DNA of 64,000 nt from assembly GCF_900451095.1 (NCBI RefSeq), contig NZ_UGHV01000001.1, forward strand, positions 1,550,001 through 1,614,000, written 5' to 3'. Positions 20,161 through 28,537 of this stretch are shown piece after piece (position 1 is the stretch's first letter; each line of letters starts with the position of its first letter). The notes under the pieces were generated by a model, which worked only from the letters and a program-made list of their open reading frames with translations, did no database searches and was not told the origin of the DNA. The stretch is from Helicobacter canis (GTDB lineage: Bacteria; Campylobacterota; Campylobacteria; Campylobacterales; Helicobacteraceae). Position numbers and translations under genes: made by a program.

Positions 20161-20412
20161 GAAAAAGGGGCAGTGTCGCTAGAATCCACTTTTTTACTTT
20201 GCGGCTGGTTTTGATTTTCGGCGGATTTTTCAAACCGCCCTGATTGTCTGCTACAAGGATTCTAGGGGTTACTAAAGAAACCTGCTTGCGTGCCCACGCC
20301 TTGCACTGCTGTCGCTTGTTTTCTAAAGAAACATCGGCTACGCCGAGCGGTATCCCTTGTTTTCTAAAGAAGCTACGCTTTGCGGTGGGGCTTTTGTAGC
20401 TTTTTGGGGATT

Positions 20413-21336
20413 CTAGGGCTTTTTGGCATAGAGATTTGGGTAGTAGTCCTTAAACCTCCGATGGAACCAAAACCAGCTTGCTGGATTGCTACGCACGACT
20501 TTGCTTGTAATATCTGCTTGAGCTTGTGTGGCTTGCGCTAGATCGCTTGTGGGATCTTGTGTGTGTGGCGCATAAATAGGCGGAAAAAAGCGCATAACAA
20601 AGCGCGAGTAGTCTTTATTCATATCGATAAACACCGGCACAATGGCGATATTAAATCGGCGTGAAAGCACAGAAGCTATGGGCGTGTGGCTTGCTTTCTT
20701 TCCTAAAAACTCCACACATACGCCTTCATTTGATGAGATACTTTGATCCACTAAGATCCCAGCCACAGCATTGCCCTGCGTGTAGAATCTAAGTAAATTT
20801 CTAAATGCCCCTGCCTTATCAATAAAGCGCACGCCTTGCAGCTCCCTACGAGAAATAATAAGCTTATCGATACTATCAATCCCTGTGAGTCGCCCTAGGC
20901 TTGCCATTTTGCTTGGCTCTAGACGAGGGGGGAGAAAAGTCGCCAATGCCTCCCAATATCCAAAATGCCCCGATACAAGCACAGCACTACCATCTTTACG
21001 CAAGCTATCTAGTATGTAATGCTCATCGATAATATCAAAGCGTTGTTTGTGGATATGGTAGGGGATTTTGGGGATTCTAATGCTCTCTAAAATCACAAAG
21101 GCAAAATTCTGGTAGCAACGCTTGATGATCGCGCGCTTTTGGGCGAGAGTTAGAGAATCTCCATAGATAAAATCCAAATTTGTCAGCGCGTCATTATAGC
21201 GGCGTTTGTTGTCCAAAAGACACATTAAAAATCCAAGGCTTTTCACACAGAGCAAAAACACTCGATGTGGCACGATCGCAAGGATTGATCCTAGCACGCC
21301 CACAAATGCTCCAAGCAATACGCCAACTATATTCAT
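20413..21336 (-). CDS. Lipid A biosynthesis acyltransferase (LpxL/HtrB type)
   Basis: This inner-membrane enzyme adds a secondary acyl chain to lipid A. The 307 residues start with a membrane helix. They carry the catalytic HX4E motif as SGHFGYWEAL at about residue 120 and the conserved VDQSISSNEGVCVEFLGKKA region. In H. pylori the comparable gene lies next to waaC and ppx. Here it lies 8 bases after ppx/gppA with no waaC between. The acyl chain used cannot be read from sequence. Confidence 0.93.
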   Translation of the reverse strand: MNIVGVLLGAFVGVLGSILAIVPHRVFLLCVKSLGFLMCLLDNKRRYNDALTNLDFIYGDSLTLAQKRAIIKRCYQNFAFVILESIRIPKIPYHIHKQRFDIIDEHYILDSLRKDGSAVLVSGHFGYWEALATFLPPRLEPSKMASLGRLTGIDSIDKLIISRRELQGVRFIDKAGAFRNLLRFYTQGNAVAGILVDQSISSNEGVCVEFLGKKASHTPIASVLSRRFNIAIVPVFIDMNKDYSRFVMRFFPPIYAPHTQDPTSDLAQATQAQADITSKVVRSNPASWFWFHRRFKDYYPNLYAKKP

Positions 21337-21343
21337 CTTGCAC

Positions 21344-22801
21344 CTAGGAGATGATCACGCTAAGCTGTGCTGGTGGAATTATATGCGCGATAGATTCTCT
21401 AGCTAGCACTAGCTTAGAATCTGCAGTGATAAAAAGCGTGTTGTTCTCAAAGCTATATTGCAAGCAATGATCACCAGTGAGACATAAAGCATACGCAAGC
21501 GATAGGATAAAGCTTAGCCATTGCAAATGCTCAATAGGTGGCATAATATCTGTGATATGGGCTATAGCGTCATCTTTGGGTATGCGTTTGTTGATGTATT
21601 CAAGCAAGAGACATAGCACTGCTCTATCAGTATGTGAGAATCCATAATCAAGCCCGTGTAGCAAAAAATACGCTCCGTGATCCGTCCGCCCATAAAAATT
21701 CAAAAACCCTCCCACATCGCATAATTGCGACACAATATGCAAATATCGCTTGTTGCTTTCATCAAGTCTATGCACGCTAGCGAGCGCATCAAAGATCGCA
21801 TTAGCTTCTTTAGCGATTGATTTTCCCCATTTGGTGCGCACTTTGAAGCGATCTTGCAAGGCGATAAGCGACGGATAGATCCCTTGTGGGAAGCGGTATT
21901 TTTGCGTGCGTAGCATATCAGCTAGAAACACTCCTTCTCGCACCCCCACACCGCTTGCTGTGATACATTTTGCCCCAAAATGCTCTAGTAGCATAGAGAA
22001 TATTAGCGCACCTGAGCGGATATTATCGCGCCGATCTAGCGATACCCCAAGCCCTCCTAGATCTTCTTCTTTTGCCTTATAGATAGTCTGGATAAAGGAT
22101 TTTGCATCTTTGATAGCGATTTCATAGCCGTGGATGGTTTTTATCGGGTATTTTCTTTGCCTGCTTGTGATTTTGGCTAGTGCGCGGATCGTCCCACCGA
22201 TACCAAAGATATTATCGTGGGTGAAATGCGGGGGGATTTTTTGCAGCTCTTGTTTGACAAACTGCTTTGCTTCATCTAGGGATTTTCGGTCAAAAAACAG
22301 CTCCTTTAAGCGGATTGTGCCTAAATGCAGCGATATGACTTCCTTGATGTCGCCATTTTCTATGATCGCACACTCCGTGCTACCCCCACCTATATCAATG
22401 GTAATGCCACTTTTTCTATGAGAGAGATTAGCACACGCTAGCCCACCATACCACGCTTCTTTTGCCCCATCGATGACTTTTATTTTTATCCCACTCTCTT
22501 TTCTAGCTCTGTGGAGAAATTCTGCGCGATTAGGCGCATCGCGCACAGCTGAAGTTGCTACGCAAAGTAGCTTTCTAGCGGTGTATTTTTTAGCGATAGC
22601 GTGGAATTCTTTAAGTGCGTTGATCGCACGGCGCATAGGGGCTTCTTGCAAGAATCCGTCATTTTCATAGCAGCCTTGAGAAATCCGCACGCGTGATTTG
22701 CACTCATAAATAAGCCGGAATCCATAGCGACTTGTCTTTTCAAAAATCGCCATCCTTGCAGAGTTTGAGCCAATGTCAATCACTGCAGTAATTTTTGCCA
22801 T
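21344..22801 (-). CDS. ppx: Exopolyphosphatase/pppGpp phosphohydrolase
   Basis: A Ppx/GppA family protein of 485 residues that removes phosphate from polyphosphate or pppGpp. The sugar-kinase-like ATPase fold is seen as AVIDIGSNSARMAIFEK at the start and IDIGGGSTECAII in the middle. The helical C-terminal half is of the HD-like type. It overlaps the ferredoxin gene by one base. In Helicobacter one such enzyme probably does both jobs, but I cannot confirm this here. Confidence 0.92.
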   Translation of the reverse strand: MAKITAVIDIGSNSARMAIFEKTSRYGFRLIYECKSRVRISQGCYENDGFLQEAPMRRAINALKEFHAIAKKYTARKLLCVATSAVRDAPNRAEFLHRARKESGIKIKVIDGAKEAWYGGLACANLSHRKSGITIDIGGGSTECAIIENGDIKEVISLHLGTIRLKELFFDRKSLDEAKQFVKQELQKIPPHFTHDNIFGIGGTIRALAKITSRQRKYPIKTIHGYEIAIKDAKSFIQTIYKAKEEDLGGLGVSLDRRDNIRSGALIFSMLLEHFGAKCITASGVGVREGVFLADMLRTQKYRFPQGIYPSLIALQDRFKVRTKWGKSIAKEANAIFDALASVHRLDESNKRYLHIVSQLCDVGGFLNFYGRTDHGAYFLLHGLDYGFSHTDRAVLCLLLEYINKRIPKDDAIAHITDIMPPIEHLQWLSFILSLAYALCLTGDHCLQYSFENNTLFITADSKLVLARESIAHIIPPAQLSVIIS

Positions 22802-23052
22802 TACTCGCCTTTGTTAAGCTGCTCAAATTTGTATTTCAGCTCTTCTAAGCTCTCGCTATTATCCGGATCTGGGATAATGGCATCTTTAGGGCAGACACTC
22901 ACACAGCTTGGCTCATCATAATACCCCACACACTCTGTGCAGCAATCTGGATCAATCGTATAAATTGGATCGCCCTCTACGATCGCATCATTTGGGCATT
23001 CTTCTAGGCACGCATCGCAAGCGATACATTCATCATTGATCATTAAGCTCAT
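22801..23052 (-). CDS. 2[4Fe-4S] ferredoxin
   Basis: An 83-residue low-potential electron carrier. The first cluster motif is CIACDACLEECP. The second is CCTECVGYYDEPSCVSVCP, with the insertion typical of Allochromatium-type ferredoxins. H. pylori has an equivalent beside ppx, used by pyruvate oxidoreductase and linked to metronidazole response. AAGGAGA precedes the ATG. It overlaps ppx by one base, so the two are coupled. Confidence 0.95.
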   Translation of the reverse strand: MSLMINDECIACDACLEECPNDAIVEGDPIYTIDPDCCTECVGYYDEPSCVSVCPKDAIIPDPDNSESLEELKYKFEQLNKGE

Positions 23053-23129
23053 ATTCTCTCCTTGTGGGTGATAAAATAAAGCGTGTTTCTATCCAAAAAC
23101 TTCTTAAACTCCCTTGAAATATCATAATC

Positions 23130-23441
23130 TTAACGCGTGGTGGATTGTGTCTTGAGGTATTGATAGCGCAGGGATTCACGCTCATTTTGCAGGCGTTTGT
23201 TTTCTTCTTTGAGTAGATCGCTTTGGGTTTGGAGCTTGTTGATGTCGCGACTAATGTAGTAGATCGAGCTAGAAAGCCAGATTTTAGGCATACAAATAAG
23301 CAAGGCAAGAAACAACCCCCCATATACGATGATCAAATAGCGTATATGCAGTCCGCTTGCAGGCTCATCATCATAGAGAGCTGATTTCTCACTAGAATCT
23401 ACGCGTATATCTTGGTAAAGATCATTATGGGTATCTGGCAT
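23130..23441 (-). CDS. FtsL-like small division protein
   Basis: A 103-residue single-pass membrane protein. The cytoplasmic N-terminal tail is about 33 residues and one membrane helix follows (YLIIVYGGLFLALLICM). A periplasmic leucine-zipper-like coil comes last (INKLQTQSDLLKEENKRLQ). This layout and its place directly after rsmH match FtsL, a divisome assembly protein that is poorly conserved in sequence. The assignment rests on topology and context. The tail includes a dispersed-motif peptide (RVDSSE). Confidence 0.72.
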   Translation of the reverse strand: MPDTHNDLYQDIRVDSSEKSALYDDEPASGLHIRYLIIVYGGLFLALLICMPKIWLSSSIYYISRDINKLQTQSDLLKEENKRLQNERESLRYQYLKTQSTTR

Positions 23442-23458
23442 TATGTCTCCTTGGGCGA

Positions 23459-24418
23459 TTATTGTAGCGCAAAAGCGCGAAGTTTAGCCGATCTTGCGCG
23501 TGGATTAGCGCGCACTTCTTCTAGGCTTGCTACTAGAGGCTTTTTGGTTAGGATTGTGCCTTTGGCGTGATTGTCTCCACACACGCAGCGCAGGGCATCG
23601 TTTGGGCAGATACAGGATTTTGATAAAGTCTTAAAGCACTCTTTTACAAGCCTATCTTCTAGTGAATGAAAGCTGATAATGCCAACAATAGCTCCGCACA
23701 GGCTGGGGCTTGTGCTAGCTTGAGAGATAGATTCTAGCAGGGTTTGTAGGGCAGTAAGTTCATCATTGACTGCTATGCGCAAAGCTTGGAAAGCAAGCGT
23801 GGCAGGGTGGATTTTATGCTTAGGGAAATGCCTAGAGAGAAGCTCGCTTAAATCGCGTGCATTGTAGAATCCACTTTCATCGCGCGGCTGTGTGCTGGCA
23901 AACTCTTTTATGATACGCGCCATTTTTTTGGATTCTACTATTTGCCCATAATCGCGCAGTAGCTCTTCTAGTGCGTATGGAGAAAATTCTGCGATGATAG
24001 AGCTGGCATTGCGCGATAGGCGCGTATCCATACGCATATCAAGCCTTTCACTCACAAAGCTAAAGCCCCGTTCGCGTGTATCTAGCTGCAAGGAGCTTAC
24101 CCCAATATCTGCTAGCACACCTGCTATACGCTTATTTTGGGCGTGTGCTAGATCTAGGGCTTGTAAGAATCCTTGCGCAAAGTTTGTGTGTAAAATCTCT
24201 AGGCGATCGCTAAAATCAGCTAGATTTTCCCTAGTAAGTGCTATGGCACTAGCATCTTGATCGATCCCGATGAGTGTAAGGTCTGGGCATAGCTCTAAGA
24301 TCATTTTGCTATGTCCGCCAAGCCCCAGCGTGCAGTCGATAAACACGGCATTAGAGTAAGAGCGCAACGGCGCAAAAACACTAGCTACTTGCTCCATAAG
24401 CACAGGAATATGTCGCAT
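23459..24418 (-). CDS. rsmH: 16S rRNA m4C1402 methyltransferase
   Basis: RsmH methylates N4 of cytosine 1402 in 16S rRNA. The 319 residues start RHIPVLMEQV. They include DCTLGLGGHSKMIL (SAM site), LADIGVSSLQLDTRERGFSF and GIISFHSLEDRLVKE, all standard for the family. It heads a pair with the FtsL-like gene, as in the usual division cluster. No other mra or fts gene lies beside it. Confidence 0.97.
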   Translation of the reverse strand: MRHIPVLMEQVASVFAPLRSYSNAVFIDCTLGLGGHSKMILELCPDLTLIGIDQDASAIALTRENLADFSDRLEILHTNFAQGFLQALDLAHAQNKRIAGVLADIGVSSLQLDTRERGFSFVSERLDMRMDTRLSRNASSIIAEFSPYALEELLRDYGQIVESKKMARIIKEFASTQPRDESGFYNARDLSELLSRHFPKHKIHPATLAFQALRIAVNDELTALQTLLESISQASTSPSLCGAIVGIISFHSLEDRLVKECFKTLSKSCICPNDALRCVCGDNHAKGTILTKKPLVASLEEVRANPRARSAKLRAFALQ

Positions 24419-24551
24419 ATCCTATCCCAATCTGTAAAAGTGGATTCTATCAACGAAGTGAAAGTGTAATGCTAAAGAAGTTTTAATAAAACTAAGGTAA
24501 ATCAGCCCCACCAAGCAGTAGGGCTTATAAGAAGTGTAGTCTAAAAGTGGA

Positions 24552-25397
24552 TTATTTAAGATCCCAATCTTTAATACTACCGCTAAAGATGTCTTTGACT
24601 TGAGCTTTTGAGAGATTGCTAAGAGAGTTTTTTGGATTGACAATCACTGCTAGACCATCAAGAGCAAGGACGCGTGGCTTTACACCCTTTGCTAGCTCGC
24701 TATCTTTTAGCTCGCGGCTTACCATACCGATATGTGCGATACCTTGCACTGTGGCATTAACTCCCGTTGTAGAATCTGATTGCTGCACTTCGATCGTGGC
24801 TTTTGGATTCTGGGCGATGTAGAGTTCTTTGAGCTTTTCCATAAGAGGTGTTACAGAGCTAGAGCCAGCGATGACGATTTTGCCCTCGGGGTTTTTAGGC
24901 GTGTATGCTTTAGCTTCTGTTGGGATATAGCCAGCTTTGACGATAGTGTCTTGCACTTTGTCTGAGCCGATGAAGCCTAGGAAGTCATCTGCAAGTGGGT
25001 TTGGCTTGGCTGTGATGACAAGGAATGGGCGAGAGATGGTGTATTTCTTGCTCTTGATATTTTCTACACTTGGGGCTACACCATCGATGTTTAGGGCTTT
25101 TACGCTATCGTTTAATGCGCCAAGCGATACATAGCCGATCGCGTTTTTGTTGCGTGCGATTGTAGTGAGCATAACGGCAGTGGAGTTTGTGATCTCTGCG
25201 CGTGGTGAAGTCATATCGATCTTTTTATCACCTTGTTTTTGCAAGAGGTCAAAAATCTCTACAAACGCTCCCCTAGTGCCTGAGCCTTCTTCTCGAGATA
25301 CGAGATTGATAGGTGCAGCACTAGCAAGTGTTACAGAGCATAGGCTAAACGCCAAGACAAATTTCTTCAACGCTTTTGGGAAAGCAAATGTTCTCAT
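24552..25397 (-). CDS. PstS-like substrate-binding protein, circularly permuted
   Basis: A periplasmic phosphate-binding-type protein of 281 residues with a signal peptide ending near LASAAP. Segments normally in the second half of PstS come first (SREEGSGTRGAF, IGYVSLGALNDSVKAL, ISRPFLV). The normal N-terminal half comes last (GKIVIAGSSSVTPLMEKL, VSRELKDSEL, VIVNPKNSLSNLS, DIFSGSIKDW). Phosphate-loop residues are kept in both parts. I recall similar permuted proteins in some Firmicutes. No pstC, pstA or pstB is nearby. AAAGGAG precedes the ATG, and a sensor kinase is divergent. Confidence 0.85.
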   Translation of the reverse strand: MRTFAFPKALKKFVLAFSLCSVTLASAAPINLVSREEGSGTRGAFVEIFDLLQKQGDKKIDMTSPRAEITNSTAVMLTTIARNKNAIGYVSLGALNDSVKALNIDGVAPSVENIKSKKYTISRPFLVITAKPNPLADDFLGFIGSDKVQDTIVKAGYIPTEAKAYTPKNPEGKIVIAGSSSVTPLMEKLKELYIAQNPKATIEVQQSDSTTGVNATVQGIAHIGMVSRELKDSELAKGVKPRVLALDGLAVIVNPKNSLSNLSKAQVKDIFSGSIKDWDLK

Positions 25398-25548
25398 AAG
25401 AACTCCTTTAATAAATTTGCAGAATGCAAGTAGAATGGTAATAGTCCATTGTAAAGTGTCAAGTAAGTTTTGTAAAAATATAGTAAATGTTTAAGCCCTA
25501 TGGCAAACACTAGAATCCTAAAGAATACTAATGCCCAAAGCTTTGCTA

Positions 25549-25554
25549 CAATGC
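25549..25554 (+). promoter_or_regulatory. Predicted -10 box for histidine kinase
   Basis: TACAAT in the context TTGCTACAATGCCGC, approximately at this position, repeats the pattern seen before typA. It lies about 35 bases before the kinase ATG, in the 191-base divergent gap with the PstS-like gene. Confidence 0.5.
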
Positions 25555-25588
25555 CGCTTTTCTAAATAGATTTTGCTAAAGAGTTATA

Positions 25589-27535
25589 ATGCCACGCCAA
25601 CGCCTATCAATCACGCACAAAGCTAGCAGCCCACAAATCAGCACCCCCTACGCCAACACTGATAATAGCAATCCGCCCAAATCTCCACCGCCAAAGTCCT
25701 TGCAGGCAAAGATTTTTTACTCGATTTTTGGGCTTGTAGCGGGAGTGGAGATTGTGATTTTCGCGCTATTTTTTCTAGCAGCTGATGCCATTGGGCAAAA
25801 ATGGGCTTATGAGCATTTAGAGCAAGAGTCCAAAAAGCTCATCACACAAATGCACAATACTGATTATCTCTCCTTTTGGGCGCAATACCCCTATCGTATT
25901 TCACTCATCACAGAAGAGGGCGTTGTCGTGTATGATAACACCATTAGCGCGGTGGATTTAGATAATCACAAAGACCGAGAAGAGGTGCAAATGGCACTAA
26001 GCATTGGCAAGGGCTATATCGAGCGCAAATCCACAAACACACTCTATAAAGCCCTGTATTATGCAAGCTATTTGCCTGAATATCGGCTGATCTTGCGGAT
26101 CTCTATGAATCAAAAGGACATTTATGCGTTTTTACTGCCTATTTTGGGCTATATGGCAGGACTTCTTATCCTTACGCTGCTGCTAAGCACGATCATCACA
26201 AGCTACTTGACAAGATCTATCATCGCTCCGCTTAATAATCTCTCCACCCTAGATAGCAAGAAATTCCGCGCACCTTACCGCGAGCTTGTGCCGTTTTTTG
26301 ATAAGCTCATCGCGCAAAAAAGACGCCTTAAAAAGCAGCTTAAAATTATCCGCCACCAGCAGCAGCAGTTCCAAGCAATTAGCCAAAATATCAATGAAGG
26401 CTTAGTGCTAATTGATACAAAAAAGCAGATTCTAAGCTACAACACCAAGGCAAAGACCCTGCTCCCAAGCCTAGAATCCATCTCTGCTACTAATGCCACA
26501 CCAGAGTCGCCAGAGCTGTATGTAGCACACGAGATTTTTGCATTTATCGATCTGCTTTCTCCCCAGATCCAAACAAGCGAGCTACAAATACACGATAATT
26601 ACATCGAGTGCATTGCCTTGCCTATTTGGGGGAAGCTAAAGCCCAAAGCCTTTGTCGTGCTGCTGCTTGATCGTAATGAAAAAAACCAAATCCACGCAAT
26701 GCGCAAGGAGTTTAGCGCGAATGTTACACACGAGCTAAAAACTCCGCTAAGTGTGATTATGGCAAGTAGCGAGATGATGCGCCAAGGGCTAATCCCGCAA
26801 AAAGACTTTATGCTATTTTTTGACAAAATCTATGATGAGTGCAAAAGACTGCTGGAAATCATCAATGATATTTTAAAGCTCTCGTTTTTTGATGAAGGTG
26901 GCGCGGAGCTAGAGACTAGCACGATTTATATCCAAGAAGTAGCCCACAAGGTGCTGCAATCTCTATCGCCCCTAATCGCTGACAAACAGCTGCGCGTGCA
27001 GGTGCTGTGCGATGAGGAGCAGTGTGCTATCAATGGTGTAGCGCGTTTGCTAGAAGATATGCTCTATAATCTTTGCGAAAATGCGATTAAATACAACGCC
27101 CAGCAAGGCTTGCTAGAAATCCGCATCACTCGCGCGAAATTTTATATCCAAGACTTTGCGCACTTCACCCATATCACGGCAAGTCTCCCACTCCCGCTAG
27201 AGCAAGATACCATTGCTATTGCCATCAAAGATAGCGGCATAGGGATCCCAAAGGACGAGCAAAAGCGCGTGTTTGAGCGATTTTATCGCGTAGATAAAAG
27301 CCGCAGTAAAAAGCTTGGCGGCACAGGGCTTGGGCTATCCATAGTCAAGCATATAGCGATCTACCACAATGCCCATATATTCCTGCGCTCTCAAGTGGAT
27401 TGTAGTGCAAATGCGGATTCTAGTGTAAAAGTGGATTCTAGTAGCGGCAGCGAGATTGTCGTGGTATTTGCTGCCCCAAAAGCCACGCCACACAAAAACA
27501 CCCACAAAAACACGCCACACACAAACACGCTATGA
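25589..27535 (+). CDS. Sensor histidine kinase, PhoR-like
   Basis: A 648-residue membrane kinase. Two membrane helices at about residues 40-65 and 185-210 flank a periplasmic sensor. A PAS-like segment follows. The phospho-acceptor is His381 in HELKTPLSVIMASS, and the ATPase shows NLCENAIKYN, DSGIGIP and GGTGLGLSIVKH. Its place opposite a phosphate-binding protein suggests phosphate sensing. No response regulator is in the window. The loop before the last beta strand is enlarged by two motif copies (about residues 603-622). The tail is Thr/His/Lys-rich. Confidence 0.88.
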   Translation: MPRQRLSITHKASSPQISTPYANTDNSNPPKSPPPKSLQAKIFYSIFGLVAGVEIVIFALFFLAADAIGQKWAYEHLEQESKKLITQMHNTDYLSFWAQYPYRISLITEEGVVVYDNTISAVDLDNHKDREEVQMALSIGKGYIERKSTNTLYKALYYASYLPEYRLILRISMNQKDIYAFLLPILGYMAGLLILTLLLSTIITSYLTRSIIAPLNNLSTLDSKKFRAPYRELVPFFDKLIAQKRRLKKQLKIIRHQQQQFQAISQNINEGLVLIDTKKQILSYNTKAKTLLPSLESISATNATPESPELYVAHEIFAFIDLLSPQIQTSELQIHDNYIECIALPIWGKLKPKAFVVLLLDRNEKNQIHAMRKEFSANVTHELKTPLSVIMASSEMMRQGLIPQKDFMLFFDKIYDECKRLLEIINDILKLSFFDEGGAELETSTIYIQEVAHKVLQSLSPLIADKQLRVQVLCDEEQCAINGVARLLEDMLYNLCENAIKYNAQQGLLEIRITRAKFYIQDFAHFTHITASLPLPLEQDTIAIAIKDSGIGIPKDEQKRVFERFYRVDKSRSKKLGGTGLGLSIVKHIAIYHNAHIFLRSQVDCSANADSSVKVDSSSGSEIVVVFAAPKATPHKNTHKNTPHTNTL

Positions 27536-28419
27536 CAGAATCCATAATGCCACAAAAACTACAAGGCATTTATGCCATAAGTGATGAGAGCCTAACACCT
27601 TATGCGATTTTGCCTAAATGTGTAGAATCCGCTCTTAAAGCTGGGGTTAGGATCTTTCAGCTGCGCGATAAAAGCCATAGCGATGCGTGGCTTTATCCCA
27701 TTGCTAAGGAGCTTTTAGGGCTGTGTGAGCGGTATGGCGCACTTTTTGTGCTAAATGACAGGCTAGAGCTAGCCCTAAGGCTTAATGCCCCGGCATTGCA
27801 TATCGGCAGAGATGATGGGGAGTTTGCTCGTGTGCGAGAGCAGTTTGGCGGGATCTTAGGTGCTTCAAGCTATGGGGATTTACACAGAGCAAAGATTCTA
27901 GAGTCTTTGGGGGCGGATTATGTGGCGTTTGGCGCGTTTTTCCCCTCTGCTACAAAGCCCAATGCCACGCCTGCACCGCTTGAGATCCTGCCCCAAGCCA
28001 AGCAAGAGCTACGCATACCAATCTGTGCTATCGGTGGCATTAGCACTCATAATATCCACCTGCTAAAAAACGCCGATATGCACGCAGTGATAAGCTCTCT
28101 ATGGTCTTATAGTCCCCAAGATTCTAGCCTCTTAGAATCCACTTTTGATACATCGCAAAAAATGGATTGCCACGCCACTGCTACGCAGTGTCTCGCAATG
28201 ACAGAGAAAAATGCCCCTAGTGAAAACGCAGTTTCTTTAGAAAACGCAGCTTCTTTAGAAAAAGTGGATTCTAGAGAAAAAGTGGATTCTAGGGATAATG
28301 CCAAAAATGTAAAAAACTCCGCACAGGAGATTTTGGAGCTAGAATCCACCTTGCAAGACCGCCTAGATACCATAGCTCATAATGCCAAAGCCCTGCACAA
28401 TGCCTTGCATAAGTGTTAG
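27532..28419 (+). CDS. thiE: Thiamine-phosphate synthase with repeat-derived tail
   Basis: ThiE joins the pyrimidine and thiazole halves of thiamine. The core is normal (about residues 1-190): IFQLRDKSHSDAWL, FVLNDRLELALRLNAPALHIG, GASSYGD, FGAFFPSATKPNA and CAIGGIST. The remaining 100 residues are extra. They are largely encoded by dispersed repeats: a palindromic element gives CHATATQCLAMTEK, TTTCTTTAGAAA boxes give the S-L-E-N runs, and GATTCTA copies give KVDSREKVDSRD. The ATG overlaps the kinase stop (ATGA). The tail probably adds no activity. Confidence 0.9.
   Translation: MTESIMPQKLQGIYAISDESLTPYAILPKCVESALKAGVRIFQLRDKSHSDAWLYPIAKELLGLCERYGALFVLNDRLELALRLNAPALHIGRDDGEFARVREQFGGILGASSYGDLHRAKILESLGADYVAFGAFFPSATKPNATPAPLEILPQAKQELRIPICAIGGISTHNIHLLKNADMHAVISSLWSYSPQDSSLLESTFDTSQKMDCHATATQCLAMTEKNAPSENAVSLENAASLEKVDSREKVDSRDNAKNVKNSAQEILELESTLQDRLDTIAHNAKALHNALHKC
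28164..28203. repeat. ATTGC palindromic element, copy 2 (in thiE)
   Basis: The shared ends GGATTGCCACG and TCTCGCAATGACA enclose the perfect inner stem CACTGC-TAC-GCAGTG. This copy is read through in frame as part of the ThiE tail. It is followed by two TTTCTTTAGAAA boxes and two tandem copies of the GATTCTA motif, so three repeat families meet within 130 bases. Confidence 0.85.
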
Positions 28420-28488
28420 TGATATAAGTAGATCTACTTTAAGAGATTGTTTAAGAGATTGATAGAGAGTAGGGGGTTTAGGGAGAGT

Positions 28489-28510
28489 GCTAGGGCTTGC
28501 ACGCCCTAGC
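28489..28510. terminator. Bidirectional terminator between thiE and ggt
   Basis: GCTAGGGC and GCCCTAGC form a perfect 8-bp stem with a 6-base loop. It lies between two genes that converge, followed on the plus side by GCAAAAACTAAG. It could end both transcripts. There is no long T-run on either strand. Confidence 0.55.
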
Positions 28511-28537
28511 GCAAAAACTAAGTAAGCCTAGCTAGAT

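Larger units (their letters stand above)
20023..20412. other. Repeat-rich non-coding gap
   Basis: These 390 bases lie between the convergent M23 and lpxL genes and hold no convincing gene. They contain a motif hairpin (20034-20058), further GATTCTA copies, one ATTGC/GCAAT palindromic element (20120-20160), and three TTTCT-TT-AGAAA-type boxes between about 20269 and 20395. Confidence 0.8.
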
